Positions 9,704 to 19,051 of a stretch of 64,000 nt of DNA are shown one piece after another. The notes under the pieces are model-generated. The model saw only the letters and a program-made list of their open reading frames with translations. It had not been told where the DNA came from and searched no databases. Location of the stretch: NCBI GenBank assembly GCA_023168345.1, contig AP025689.1, forward strand, positions 1,982,001 through 2,046,000. Reading direction: 5' to 3'. Source of the stretch: Lysinibacillus sp. PLM2. GTDB lineage: Bacteria; Bacillota; Bacilli; Bacillales_A; Planococcaceae. The position numbers were made by a program, and so were the translations under genes. Position 1 is the stretch's first letter; every line of letters starts with the position of its first letter.

Positions 9704-11263
9704 TCAATCTAAATAGCCATAGATTTCTTGCTGTTCAATAAATTCTTCAATATTTGATTTTGTAAATGTTATAGATTGTTCCCTATTCACTGATAACTGA
9801 AGGGTATTTAGATCAATTAAAGTTAATTGCATTTCTTCGTTGCTATATTCATTTTTGGCTGTGATGCTTGACGAATCCGCATCCATTAAGGTGAGATCTG
9901 TATAACCTGTATCATTATATAGTAAATCATACATTACTAATGTCGTCGTTTGACCTTGAATATCTTCAATCGACACAAAGAATTTATTTTCTCTCTGCCA
10001 ATACCCTTTGATATCATTAAATGTTAATGCTTTTTCATAAATCGTATAATACTCTGCATCTATTTTTGAATACTCTTGAATGTTTTCAGCAAGTAATTTG
10101 AGTTTCTTCTTTCCTTTTTCAATGACCCCAATCTTTTCATCATTTGTTAGAATATAGAGATTATTTGCTGAGGATAGATAGTCTTTAATATCAGTTAACA
10201 CTTTCTCATTTCGAATATATAAATCCATTTCTTCAGTAATATAGTAGACATCTCCGTTATTATATCTACCTAAATGAATTATTTTATTATTTAATAACTT
10301 TGGAGCTTCATTTCCTTTGATTACGAACAATTCATCATCAAAGCTTAAATAATAAATTTCATTTTTGTTGACGATAAAGATATAAACATTCGAGGCAAGT
10401 TTTGTAGACTCCTCTGCTTTTACATCATAAGTGTAAAGATCCGTATTTTCATTAATATACAATACCTTTGAACCATCTTCTAATAAATGTACAGTTTCGG
10501 TATTTGATGCAATTTTATAATGATTATCCCGTACATATAAATTTAAATCTTCAAAATCATTACTCAAATAAGTAAAAACATCGCCATCTAAAGATGCTTG
10601 TAAAACATTTGAATCTTCTGCAATTTTTTCTTCATTTCCTTTTAAATCAGCTCGATATAAAGAAAAATCATTTTTAATATAATAGACATAATTATCTGTT
10701 CCTGTATACATATGCTCTATTAAAAAAACATCTGAAGAAACTTCGATTTTCCTCTGATCGTCCAACATAACGATAAATAATTGTTCATCTTTATTAACAA
10801 AAGAAACATATTTTTCATCTATACTTAGATAATAATCAAATACATCATCGGACAGCTCAATTTGTTTTTGATCTGTTGTAACAAGGATTAATTCTTCATC
10901 TCTGTCCAAATAAATGACTTTTCCATCATTTGTAACATGATAATTGTAAGTTCCCTCAATGTCTGAACCAACTTTTAATTTTTCTTTCCCTTTTTCTACA
11001 AGGTAAAGATCAAAGTCACTATCTTGATATAAAAATTTATCATTTATTCTATTGGATTTATAGGAATCCTTGATGAAATCGTTCGTAACCTCTTCTATTT
11101 CTCCACCTCCAAATTGAACAAATAATATATTTTCGTCATTAATCGTCTTTTCTAGGAAAAGAATAGTATTACGGTCAATGTCATATAGGGATTTATTCAT
11201 ACACGCTGAAAGTAATAGTATAAAAATAGCTAGTAGTAATGTTTTCAAGCTCTTTCCCATCAT
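9704..11263 (-). CDS. Large lipoprotein with propeller-like repeats
   Basis: A 519-residue protein with a lipoprotein signal peptide: KSLKTLLLAIFILLLSAC, lipobox LSAC with Cys21. It should be anchored to the outer face of the cell membrane. The body is made of repeating blocks of about 40 residues (for example KVLYINENTDLYTYDVK, EIYYLSFDDELFVIKG, DVYYITEEMDLYIRNE), the look of a beta-propeller of the DUF5050/TolB-like kind. No catalytic motif is visible. The ATG at 11260 is better spaced from AGGGAG than the ATG at 11263. Function unknown. Confidence 0.75.
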   Translation of the reverse strand: MMGKSLKTLLLAIFILLLSACMNKSLYDIDRNTILFLEKTINDENILFVQFGGGEIEEVTNDFIKDSYKSNRINDKFLYQDSDFDLYLVEKGKEKLKVGSDIEGTYNYHVTNDGKVIYLDRDEELILVTTDQKQIELSDDVFDYYLSIDEKYVSFVNKDEQLFIVMLDDQRKIEVSSDVFLIEHMYTGTDNYVYYIKNDFSLYRADLKGNEEKIAEDSNVLQASLDGDVFTYLSNDFEDLNLYVRDNHYKIASNTETVHLLEDGSKVLYINENTDLYTYDVKAEESTKLASNVYIFIVNKNEIYYLSFDDELFVIKGNEAPKLLNNKIIHLGRYNNGDVYYITEEMDLYIRNEKVLTDIKDYLSSANNLYILTNDEKIGVIEKGKKKLKLLAENIQEYSKIDAEYYTIYEKALTFNDIKGYWQRENKFFVSIEDIQGQTTTLVMYDLLYNDTGYTDLTLMDADSSSITAKNEYSNEEMQLTLIDLNTLQLSVNREQSITFTKSNIEEFIEQQEIYGYLD

Positions 11264-11423
11264 CGCACTCCCTAGTCGAATATTGCACTTTCATATTATT
11301 TTTACCGAAAGAGAATATTTAATGACTAAGAAGAAAAAGAAGTTCAATATGAAGTAATTCAAACGAAACTAAGTGGACATTTCATCCGTATAAATGATAA
11401 GTAAAGGTGGGAAAAATTTAACT

Positions 11424-12242
11424 ATGGAATCAAAAGAAGAATTACACGGTTATTTACAAGAAATAGAGCAATGGGAAAATGATCAAAAGGGATTATTCTT
11501 TTGGGAAAAACTTGGACGGCTCCCGTTTAAATTATTAGATAAAATCACACCAAAATTCATTCAGGAAAAAATTGGGATTCTTGTGAATGAACTAGGGAGC
11601 TATATTCAAACAGGTGGGAAATATCTAATTAGTGAACAAGCTATCATCAAGAAGATTCAAAAATCTACAGTCAATTTCGATCTTCATACAATTAATGATA
11701 TTGGGAAACTCCCCATTAAAGAAATGAATACAATAAGTGATCAATTAAAAAAAGAACGTGTGAAATTTGCTACCGCTCAAGGGGCAACTACAGGATTTGG
11801 AGGTATCTTCACCCTCGTCGTAGATATACCATTAGTTCTAGGAAATGCTCTTAAAACACTTCAAGAAATCGCTATTATTCATGGATACGACCCAAATGAT
11901 AAACTTGAACGAGTTTTTATCGTAAAATGCCTACAATTTGCTTCTGCAGATATTGTTGGGAAAGAGGCAATATTAAAAGAACTGGCAAATATGAACGGAA
12001 AGACGAATAGCTCTGAAGAAATGATATCACAATTAAAAGGCTGGCAAGAAGTATTCTTCACCTACCGTGATCAGTTTGGATGGAAAAAGTTATTTCAAAT
12101 GATCCCGATTGCTGGCATGCTTTTTGGTGCTATTGCAAATAAAGGGATGATAAAGGATGTATCTGAAGCAGGTATAATGTTATATCGAAAAAGACGAATC
12201 CAAGATAGATTACAGGAGATTGACCTTACATTAGAAAAGTAA
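11424..12242 (+). CDS. EcsC family protein
   Basis: About 272 residues from ATG 11424 (AAAGGTGG site upstream; an in-frame ATG at 11394 precedes that site and is less likely). EcsC-type features are the ATAQGATTGFGGIFTLVVDIP stretch broken over residues 112-132, two hydrophobic helices, and the HGYDPNDKLERVFIVKCLQFAS motif region. A final conserved block follows with FQMIPIAGMLFGAIANKGM. The name comes from the third gene of the Bacillus subtilis ecs operon; its role is not known, and here the gene stands alone without ecsA/ecsB. Probably membrane-associated. Confidence 0.82.
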   Translation: MESKEELHGYLQEIEQWENDQKGLFFWEKLGRLPFKLLDKITPKFIQEKIGILVNELGSYIQTGGKYLISEQAIIKKIQKSTVNFDLHTINDIGKLPIKEMNTISDQLKKERVKFATAQGATTGFGGIFTLVVDIPLVLGNALKTLQEIAIIHGYDPNDKLERVFIVKCLQFASADIVGKEAILKELANMNGKTNSSEEMISQLKGWQEVFFTYRDQFGWKKLFQMIPIAGMLFGAIANKGMIKDVSEAGIMLYRKRRIQDRLQEIDLTLEK

Positions 12243-12250
12243 TTAAAAAC

Positions 12251-12297
12251 AAGACCGTCTTAAACCATTAAAATTTTAAGGTTTAAGACGGTCTTTT
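12251..12297. terminator. Bidirectional terminator
   Basis: Long stem AAGACCGTCTTAAACC / GGTTTAAGACGGTCTT with T5 on the plus strand, between the convergent EcsC and AIM24 genes. Confidence 0.9.
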
Positions 12298-12335
12298 TAC
12301 TAAAGGTTTATTTTTACGTTGGTAGTTAAATCCTT

Positions 12336-13028
12336 TTAACTATTTGATTGCATATATACTTCTTCATATGGTTGAACTATAACAAAACCATTACCTTCAA
12401 ATCTCATTTGGATCGATTCACCACTCCCTCTTCCGATGAATGTTTTAAATGAAACATCCGACTGAAACTGGGGCTCTAAATTACCTGACCAAGCAACCGT
12501 TGCATTAGGGTCAGTAATTACAGGATTTCCAGGAGTTACACGTAAAGTTAATGCCTCATGATGTGTAGTGATGGCAACTAAGCCAGAACCTTGACAACGG
12601 ATATTAAATAATCCACCAGCAAGCATACCTGTAACTTTTCTCATCATTTTAATTTCATGACGTATGGAGGGGGTAAAAGCTAATAGGTCATTACCGTTCA
12701 CAGAAATTGATTCATTTTGCAATTCAAGGATTATCACTCTTTTTCCTTCATCTGCTAAATATAATTTCCCTTGACCATTCGCTTTCATAAGCGAGGTACC
12801 TTCACCAGAAATGGCCTTTTTAAACATGGAGCCTAATCCTTGTTCAAAGAACCCTTCACGTTCAAATTTTATATTTCCATTATAAGCAATCATGGAGCCA
12901 GCCTTTGCCCATACCTGTCCATTTAAATTCACTTCTAACATGTGAGGTGTTTCTAACTCAAAAAATCCCTGTTCTTTATCCTCTTGTGCAGTTGACTGTA
13001 TTAATTCAGAAATTGAATATTTACTCAC
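12336..13028 (-). CDS. AIM24 family protein
   Basis: From GTG 13028 (GAGAGGAG site 7 nt upstream) the protein has 230 residues; the open frame continues to 13082 but without a ribosome site. It has the AIM24/TIGR00266 double-psi beta-barrel-like pattern: MLEVNLNGQVWAKAGSMIAY, GLGSMFKKAISGEG, NDLLAFTPSIRHEI, then GGLFNIRCQGSGLVAITTHH broken by a glycine turn, and GRGSGESIQMRFEGNGFVIV at the end. The family is named after a yeast mitochondrial protein; in bacteria the function is unknown. Monocistronic. Confidence 0.85.
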   Translation of the reverse strand: MSKYSISELIQSTAQEDKEQGFFELETPHMLEVNLNGQVWAKAGSMIAYNGNIKFEREGFFEQGLGSMFKKAISGEGTSLMKANGQGKLYLADEGKRVIILELQNESISVNGNDLLAFTPSIRHEIKMMRKVTGMLAGGLFNIRCQGSGLVAITTHHEALTLRVTPGNPVITDPNATVAWSGNLEPQFQSDVSFKTFIGRGSGESIQMRFEGNGFVIVQPYEEVYMQSNS

Positions 13029-13082
13029 AAAAAAACTCCTCTCAAATTTTATGAACACATCGAATTTACGACTAAACAACAA

Positions 13083-13402
13083 TCAAGTCTCATATTCCAT
13101 TCAACATATTCCACGTATTTAATCGTTATTCAAATATTTTTGAAAAAGGAGGGTGAATTTCCTTTATAAACAGGTTAACAAACTTATGTAAAACTAACAA
13201 TAAAATACAGAAGCTATTTTAGCTTCTATTACCTTAACAACTAGTTAACGCAAACCAATTATATACACTAAGTAAAATATTAAATATTCAAAAAGTTCTT
13301 ATGAAAAAAGCAACATTGATTAATCTCAATCAATGTCACTTTATGGTCGATACTAAATTTAGGAAATAAATTTTGTTTTAATATAAATTCTATCCTTTTA
13401 CG
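13083..13402. other. Gene-free stretch with one terminator
   Basis: About 320 AT-rich bases. The only structure I see is the hairpin at 13303-13336, ACATTGATT ... AATCAATGT, which is followed by a T6 run on the minus strand. It would terminate the small gene at 13403-13681. Confidence 0.6.
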
Positions 13403-13681
13403 TTACTGTTCTTCAACGATATCCTCTACATCTTCTAATTGTTTTTTTAATGTTTCAAGATGCTCTATATTTTGCCCTACTATATCCATATGCTCATTAT
13501 GTTGTTCTGCATTTAAACGTGCATTTTCTGCATGTTCTATTGCATTAAAGGCATGCTCGACTGCTATTTCTTCTGGATGTGTCATTGCCTGTTTAACTGC
13601 GCGATCGGCTTTTTGAACAGAATTACTAAACAAAGTACTTGGATGATCATTTTTCCAACTTATATCTGAATGCTTGGCCAT
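13403..13681 (-). CDS. Small coiled-coil protein of unknown function
   Basis: A 92-residue hydrophilic protein behind an AAGGAGGGA site. Residues 20-90 are almost all helical heptads (AVKQAMTHPEEIAVEHAFNA, then ENARLNAEQHNEHMD, then HLETLKKQLEDVEDIVEEQ), so a coiled coil is likely. There is no signal peptide, no cysteine and no motif I recognise. The size and charge are typical of small spore or stress proteins in Bacillales, but nothing here proves that. Confidence 0.65.
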   Translation of the reverse strand: MAKHSDISWKNDHPSTLFSNSVQKADRAVKQAMTHPEEIAVEHAFNAIEHAENARLNAEQHNEHMDIVGQNIEHLETLKKQLEDVEDIVEEQ

Positions 13682-13839
13682 GCTACTTAATCCCTCCTTA
13701 TAAAAAATAAAATTGGTTCTAGAGCATAGTATTTTTACTTTTCATATAAAATATGCGCAGTAATAACTCATAAAAATATTATGTAAAGTAACCTTCATTG
13801 CATACCGGTTATGAGAAATTTATAAAATTGTATAGTAAT

Positions 13840-13879
13840 GAATGAAAACCTTTCGTAATTCTCTACGAAAGGTTTTCAT
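13840..13879. terminator. Terminator of the YcdB/SLH gene
   Basis: Sixteen-base stem ATGAAAACCTTTCGTA / TACGAAAGGTTTTCAT. Confidence 0.85.
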
Positions 13880-13881
13880 GT

Positions 13882-16104
13882 TTAATAATATGGTGTTATC
13901 GGCATAGTTCGTTCATGTATTTTATGAGCCAAATCAAAAATCGAATTTGCAATTTCTGCGTAAGTGACCTCACCTTTAGGATTAAATAGATTGTTTTTCG
14001 CTGGCAAGACTTCCATTGCATTTGCTAGAGCTACATATCCAACATATTTTGCATTTACTTTATTTGCATCAGCAACACTTAACTTGAAAATATTTGGATT
14101 TCTTGCAGCTAAATCTAATCCTAAAGTTCGAACATACCATACAGCTAATTGTTCTCTAGTGAGGATATCATCTGGATTAAAGGAATCTTTAGAATCTAAA
14201 ATACCCATTCGTACCGCCCGTTCAACAATTTGATAGGACGGATGATTTGGTGGTATATTTTCAAAAGTTTGATTTATATTTTCTTGTTGAGGAACTTCGT
14301 AAACATAGAAATAGGATAATGATTTAACTAAAATACTTAAAGCTTCCCCATTTGAAATGGAAGCATCTGCATTAAACTGACTTACATCAGTTACTTTGAG
14401 TATTTCGTTTTGAATTAAATAGTTTAACTCCTCTTCAGCTGTTGGATGAGTCACTCTTTCGAATTCTTTGTTTTGATACAAACTATGCCAATTCCCTGTA
14501 GTTGCGTCTAGGAAGCTACTATCATCATTATTATAAATTGGTGTATAAACGATTGAATAGTGTGAAGAATTTGGATTATTAACATCTCTCATATATTGAA
14601 GCTTTAAGCTTACTGTATCGGTGATTAACTGCTTTGCTTTATCTGCTGAAATGATATTGGATATAGACGGCCAATCGCCTTTTTCCTGATGATGTACAAA
14701 TAAACTATATAATCCACCGTTAGAATCAATTGATACACTTATATTATTTCCATCAACAAGAATTCCATTTACCACTCTAGGGAAAGTAAAATGATATACT
14801 CCACTTTCTTTGTCAAGAAACGGTTCATCTACTGGTTTTGCGTACTGATGTAAATAAGAAGGTACCCACTGTTTTAAATATTCAATTGCTTTTTCTTCTG
14901 CTTGGTCTTGCGATAAATCTCCTTTTTCAGGTATTTGACCTACATTTCTTAACACTTCAGTCTTTATATCATGATAATTCAGTAATTCACCTGTTGTTTT
15001 ATTCATTTCGAATGAAGATCCAAAGCCACCATATTCCCAATCATAAGAATAATTAATATTTAATATCGCTTGTCCGTTTTCATTTTCATATTCATCAACA
15101 CCAGAGATTGTTAATTTTACTTTATCTGAATCAATTTCTAGAAGCTGTTTTGCAATTGAACTTGCCTCTTCTACAGTAATGCCGTTTTCTTTTGGTGGAA
15201 GCGGATTTGACGTCAGTTTTTCAACATTCGCTTTTATTGGGGCATTTTTAGAAAAACCGTTTGCTGTTTGCCAATCTCCACTGAGAGCATTGAGGCCATA
15301 TATAATAGTTGGTTGGTATACTAAATCAATTGTTTGTTCACCAGTAGTATAATCATAATTAATAAGATACTTTAAATTCACTGAAAGATTGTCTTTTATT
15401 TTTTGAAGTATTGTCTGCTCACTGATTACCTTTTCCGAATCGTCATATGTTGCTTTATCCCCAAGAGATGAAAAGTGATAAAGCTGTGTAATTTCACCAT
15501 TACCAAGTACTGAAATTTGGATACGTTTATCCTGAACTGGTAAATTGTTTACTTTTTGTATAAAAGCAAATTCATAACGAATCGGATCTGTAATTAATTG
15601 ATTTGAGTAGTAGTTGTCTAAGTTTTGATCTAACTCGTAATTAGTTCCATTAGGTAGTTTCTTAATAAGATTTAAGGCGATTTTTTGTGCTTCATTCTTA
15701 GAAATTTTTGGTGGGAACAGAGCTTCTTTTACATTTACAGGTTCATAATAAAAGCTCTCAATTTCTAGATCATTCCCAACAAATATGACATTACCATAAG
15801 TATCTTTTCCATCTACTGTCTTATGGAAGCTTAGGTCATAACGAATTCTTTCGTCATCAGGATAATGATGAGCATTACTTAATTGGAAGTCATTTTCTGA
15901 TAGAAAATTAAACTGATTTGGAAATAAGTCTTTTAATTTCTTGATAAATACTGATTTTGAGACATTTGCTTCTGCTGATTGTACCTCAATAGCAATTTTA
16001 TCTTTTGGAGATACCACTTGGGTTTGAGCATGTACTGATGTGGCTAGTCCTAGAGTTAATGCCGTTGACGTAAATAAGATTCCAACCTTCCTCATCTTTT
16101 TCAA
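13882..16104 (-). CDS. Secreted YcdB/PepSY-like protein with C-terminal SLH domains
   Basis: A 740-residue surface protein. A signal peptide (residues 1-26, ending VHAQ) is followed by repeated YcdB/YcdC-type PepSY modules, seen as recurring 'EEAxxIAxxLL ... YDWxY...GSSFEMNKTTGELLNYH' blocks. At the end are S-layer homology segments (about 560-735) with GILDSKDSFNPDDILTREQL and LAVWYVRTLGL as the clearest block. SLH modules bind pyruvylated secondary cell-wall polymer, so the protein should coat the wall non-covalently. PepSY domains are thought to inhibit or chaperone proteases. The start is ATG 16104 behind GGAGGGTTAATTTG-type spacing. Monocistronic. Confidence 0.85.
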   Translation of the reverse strand: MKKMRKVGILFTSTALTLGLATSVHAQTQVVSPKDKIAIEVQSAEANVSKSVFIKKLKDLFPNQFNFLSENDFQLSNAHHYPDDERIRYDLSFHKTVDGKDTYGNVIFVGNDLEIESFYYEPVNVKEALFPPKISKNEAQKIALNLIKKLPNGTNYELDQNLDNYYSNQLITDPIRYEFAFIQKVNNLPVQDKRIQISVLGNGEITQLYHFSSLGDKATYDDSEKVISEQTILQKIKDNLSVNLKYLINYDYTTGEQTIDLVYQPTIIYGLNALSGDWQTANGFSKNAPIKANVEKLTSNPLPPKENGITVEEASSIAKQLLEIDSDKVKLTISGVDEYENENGQAILNINYSYDWEYGGFGSSFEMNKTTGELLNYHDIKTEVLRNVGQIPEKGDLSQDQAEEKAIEYLKQWVPSYLHQYAKPVDEPFLDKESGVYHFTFPRVVNGILVDGNNISVSIDSNGGLYSLFVHHQEKGDWPSISNIISADKAKQLITDTVSLKLQYMRDVNNPNSSHYSIVYTPIYNNDDSSFLDATTGNWHSLYQNKEFERVTHPTAEEELNYLIQNEILKVTDVSQFNADASISNGEALSILVKSLSYFYVYEVPQQENINQTFENIPPNHPSYQIVERAVRMGILDSKDSFNPDDILTREQLAVWYVRTLGLDLAARNPNIFKLSVADANKVNAKYVGYVALANAMEVLPAKNNLFNPKGEVTYAEIANSIFDLAHKIHERTMPITPYY

Positions 16105-16306
16105 ATTAACCCTCCTATATTAAATAAATCATTTTGGAGAAATTGGAATTTCAATAAGTTTCCATACTTTGTCCAATATTACATATATATGCAACGATTA
16201 CTTATTCTTTGATAACTTTTCAATCAATTTTTATAAATACATGAAAACGTTAAGTTAAATATGGTATGTTATTATTTCGACAACTAAAGAATAAAGGATG
16301 AATTTT

Positions 16307-17308
16307 ATGCTTGATGTAAGTGATAGTAAATTAACACAATATATCGTTCATTTTGTAGGTGATGGAATTGTATTAGGTGAAGAAAGTTTCCGACAACCTG
16401 AAATGATGTTAGAAGCAGCTTTTACACAGTTGGCCTTCAATAAAATCGATATTGAAGAGCAATTCGAATTCTTCCACGAAACAAATTTAAATCTGAATGA
16501 GATGTATACATATATAAAAATGATCTTTAACCGAGAAGATCAATTTGTCGAACAATCGAAAAACATTGCTACTCATCTCCATAGTGCTTCAGGTCATCCG
16601 AATATTAAGAACGGTGAATTGTTTATCGGTTTATTTGAGAATTGTTTATGGAATATGCAATCGAAGAAGGTTCTTGCGATTGTAAAAATGGAAGATAAAG
16701 AAATTTTTTTAGATGTGAAAAATGATCAAAACAAAATGTTGGTTAACGGCATTGATGGAATAAATGTAAGGAAGCTAAATAATTTAGCTGTTATTGTAGA
16801 CATGGGTAACGAGCCACCGGCGATATTTATAAAAACAAAAAAGAAAGAGGATGTCGTTTACTGGCAAGAGCGTTTCTTAAAAATTAAGGTTGTTGACGAA
16901 CATTTCCACAAAACCAATCTCGCATTGACAGAATGTAAGAAATATATTTTAAAAGAAGAAAGCTATACAAATACAGAGAAACTAGGTTTACTGAACAAAA
17001 CACTCGATTATTTTAGAAATGAAGAAGCGTTTCAAGTAAATGATTATATCGATAAGGTTTTTGATCAAGTAGAAACCGCGCAAAAGGACATTATTATTAA
17101 TAGCGTAAAGCCATATGAAACAGCAATATCTGAAATTGCTATCGCTAAAGCAGAAAAAACATTTAAACGAAAAATCAAACTAGATACAAATATTGAAATA
17201 CAAGTAAACGTTCAAAATATTGAGCAGGTAAATGAATTAATCGAAATAGGATTTGATGAAAAAACGAATCGTAATTATTATAAAATCTATTTTCATGAAG
17301 AAGTTTAA
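16307..17308 (+). CDS. Nucleoid-associated protein (NdpA/YejK family)
   Basis: About 333 residues from ATG 16307, which lies 8 nt after AAAGGA; the ATG at 16298 overlaps that site. The 37-kDa nucleoid-associated family pattern is visible, from the N-terminal HFVGDGIVLGEESF to the central GELFIGLFENC region, LAIVKMEDKEIF and NNLAVIVDMG. The C-terminal half carries RKIKLDTNIEIQVNVQNIEQ. Proteins of this family co-purify with bacterial nucleoids; a specific role in Firmicutes is not established. Monocistronic, ending in a shared terminator. Confidence 0.72.
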   Translation: MLDVSDSKLTQYIVHFVGDGIVLGEESFRQPEMMLEAAFTQLAFNKIDIEEQFEFFHETNLNLNEMYTYIKMIFNREDQFVEQSKNIATHLHSASGHPNIKNGELFIGLFENCLWNMQSKKVLAIVKMEDKEIFLDVKNDQNKMLVNGIDGINVRKLNNLAVIVDMGNEPPAIFIKTKKKEDVVYWQERFLKIKVVDEHFHKTNLALTECKKYILKEESYTNTEKLGLLNKTLDYFRNEEAFQVNDYIDKVFDQVETAQKDIIINSVKPYETAISEIAIAKAEKTFKRKIKLDTNIEIQVNVQNIEQVNELIEIGFDEKTNRNYYKIYFHEEV

Positions 17309-17369
17309 AAAGAACAGATATGGCAGAAAAAAAAGTTTCGTGCTTCGCTTCAAATGAAAATCAGTTAAC

Positions 17370-17408
17370 ATGAAAAGGTCAACCATAATTGTTGGTTGAC
17401 CTTTTCAT
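17370..17408. terminator. Bidirectional terminator
   Basis: Stem ATGAAAAGGTCAACCA / TGGTTGACCTTTTCAT between convergent genes. Confidence 0.88.
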
Positions 17409-17427
17409 ACTATGTATCCCCTTTTAT

Positions 17428-17748
17428 TTAATAAAATTTCCTTGCTTGAAAAGCATTTAATAGTATTGTGAAAGCAAGAAGGAGCAGCCATAGATAAAGA
17501 TGTTCCGGATTAATATTCAAGCCCTTGACTAAATAAAGAGAGAGTGCAAAGGTTAAAAAGAAAATTCCCATTAAAATAGAATATTTTCCTTGTAGCTTTT
17601 TATAGCCTTCTTTATCTCTAATCTTTTCAATTTTGCCTGTTAAGCTCCACAAAAGAAGATCTTCAGCTCTATTATGGAAGTACGCGTAACCTATTAGAAA
17701 AAATAGAGCTGATATAATAATGATTAGAATACTGAAAAAAACAAGCAA
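17428..17748 (-). CDS. Small membrane protein, DUF3784-like
   Basis: A 106-residue protein with three membrane helices: residues 3-22, about 58-76 and 86-99. A charged cytoplasmic loop between the first two contains KIEKIRDKEGYKKLQGKYS. The layout is that of the DUF3784 family of Firmicutes, which has no known function. The start is TTG 17748, 7 nt after AAGGGG. It precedes no other gene on its strand closely; the VOC gene ends 16 bp upstream, so the two may be co-transcribed. Confidence 0.65.
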   Translation of the reverse strand: MLVFFSILIIIISALFFLIGYAYFHNRAEDLLLWSLTGKIEKIRDKEGYKKLQGKYSILMGIFFLTFALSLYLVKGLNINPEHLYLWLLLLAFTILLNAFQARKFY

Positions 17749-17764
17749 TTGTTATCCCCTTTCT

Positions 17765-18259
17765 TTATTCCGTAAAGTCCCATGCTGGATTCCATACGAC
17801 TTCCCAAACATGCCCATCTGGGTCCTGAAAGTATCCAGCATAACCACCATAAAATGTATTTTGAGCGGATTTAATTATTTTTGCACCTGCCTTCTCTGCT
17901 TGTTCCATTACCTTTTCTACTTCCGTTTTACTACGAACATTGTGACCAAGTGTAAACTCAGTGGGACTCGGTGGAGTTTTTTTAAGCTGGGTATCATACG
18001 CAATATCTTTTCGGGCCCAAATTGCTAGTTTCAACCCTTTCTGTAAATCGAAAAAGGCAACAGCGCCATGCTCAAATTCTTCCCCTATAATTCCCTCTGT
18101 TTTAAATCCAAGTCCATCTTTATAAAATGCGAAAGACCTTTGTAAATCATCTTCCCCTATAATTCCCTCTGTTTTAAATCCAAGTCCATCTTTATAAAAT
18201 GCGAAAGACCTTTGTAAATCATCTACCCCTAAAGTGATAACTGAAATTCTTGGCTCCAT
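17765..18259 (-). CDS. VOC/glyoxalase family protein with an internal 24-residue duplication
   Basis: Vicinal-oxygen-chelate fold protein, 164 residues, about 24 longer than normal. The N-terminal beta-alpha module DDLQRSFAFYKDGLGFKTEG is present twice in a row, encoded by an exact 72-bp tandem repeat (18078-18221). The rest is regular: FEHGAVAFFDLQKGLKLAIW, then VMEQAEKAGAKIIKSAQ and AGYFQDPDGHVWEVVWNP (metal-ligand Glu near the end). Substrate unknown; fosfomycin or bleomycin-type resistance cannot be inferred. The duplication is in frame, but it inserts a second helix/strand in the metal-binding half and may impair the enzyme. ATG start behind AGGAGGAGACA. Confidence 0.85.
   Translation of the reverse strand: MEPRISVITLGVDDLQRSFAFYKDGLGFKTEGIIGEDDLQRSFAFYKDGLGFKTEGIIGEEFEHGAVAFFDLQKGLKLAIWARKDIAYDTQLKKTPPSPTEFTLGHNVRSKTEVEKVMEQAEKAGAKIIKSAQNTFYGGYAGYFQDPDGHVWEVVWNPAWDFTE
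18078..18221 (-). repeat. Perfect 72-bp tandem duplication inside the VOC gene
   Basis: Copies 18078-18149 and 18150-18221 are identical base for base. The period is a multiple of three, so the reading frame is kept. Identity at silent positions means it is very recent or an assembly artefact. Confidence 0.95.
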
Positions 18260-18268
18260 TGTCTCCTC

Positions 18269-18913
18269 CTAAATTTGCTTCACTGCATCAATTATAGGCG
18301 TATCTCCTGATACAAGATCAAACGCCTTAAGGAAGGTATTTTTCTCGTTTAATACAGTTACAATCGTTTTAGCAACATCTTCTCGCGGGATGTATCCTCT
18401 ATCAAGGTTTTCATCTATCGTAACCTTCCCTGTTCCCGGTTCATTTAGCAATCCGCCAGGTCGAATGATAGTATAAGTTAAATTACTTTGGATTAGTGCT
18501 CGATCTGCATAGTGCTTTGCCACGTAATAAGGTTTAATTTTCTCATTCCAGTTATTACGATTGTGCGCCTGTAATGCACTCACCATGATAAACCGTGTTG
18601 CACCAACCTTTTCAGCTGCCTCCATTACTTTTACAGCACCATCTAAATCTATCAGTAGAGTTTTATCTGCACCTGTGTGTCCACCAGATCCCGCTGTAAA
18701 GATAACCGCATCACATCCATTTATAGTTTCTGCAATCTCTTCTACACTTCCTTCCAAATTTCCGATTACCGCTTCAACGCCTAAATGAGTAAATTGTTGG
18801 ACTTGCTGTTCTGTTCGAAGGAAGGCACGAACACTATACTCGCTATTTTCCATTAATAGTTGAACTACATGTTTACCTATTTGCCCATTTGCACCCACTA
18901 CAAGAACTTTCAT
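18269..18913 (-). CDS. NAD(P)-binding atypical SDR (YhfK-like)
   Basis: A 214-residue Rossmann protein of the atypical short-chain dehydrogenase group. It has GANGQIGKHV (residues 7-16) for the dinucleotide, the CDAVIFTAGSGG loop, VSALQAHNR and the YYVAKHYAD motif with the Tyr-x3-Lys pair. It resembles Bacillus subtilis YhfK. The substrate is unknown; such proteins are often flavin or quinone reductase-like, or regulatory NAD(P)H sensors. It lies 9 bp upstream of the VOC gene on the same strand, so the two are probably one transcript. ATG start behind AAAGGGG. Confidence 0.82.
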   Translation of the reverse strand: MKVLVVGANGQIGKHVVQLLMENSEYSVRAFLRTEQQVQQFTHLGVEAVIGNLEGSVEEIAETINGCDAVIFTAGSGGHTGADKTLLIDLDGAVKVMEAAEKVGATRFIMVSALQAHNRNNWNEKIKPYYVAKHYADRALIQSNLTYTIIRPGGLLNEPGTGKVTIDENLDRGYIPREDVAKTIVTVLNEKNTFLKAFDLVSGDTPIIDAVKQI

Positions 18914-19051
18914 TATAATGACCCCTTTCCTACCATTTTTTATCCATTATTTCATAGGTCACTTTGTAATTCAAAATAACCGACTTCAACTGTGAATAAT
19001 TGTTGGTCTAAAAGGAAATCATTTGTAAAGGAAATTTAAGGAGGTTTTAAT

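Noticed and set aside
13964-14233. Open frames on the opposite strand of the YcdB/SLH gene and similar frames inside other genes
   Set aside because: They lack ribosome sites and protein-like patterns, and run antisense to well-supported genes.
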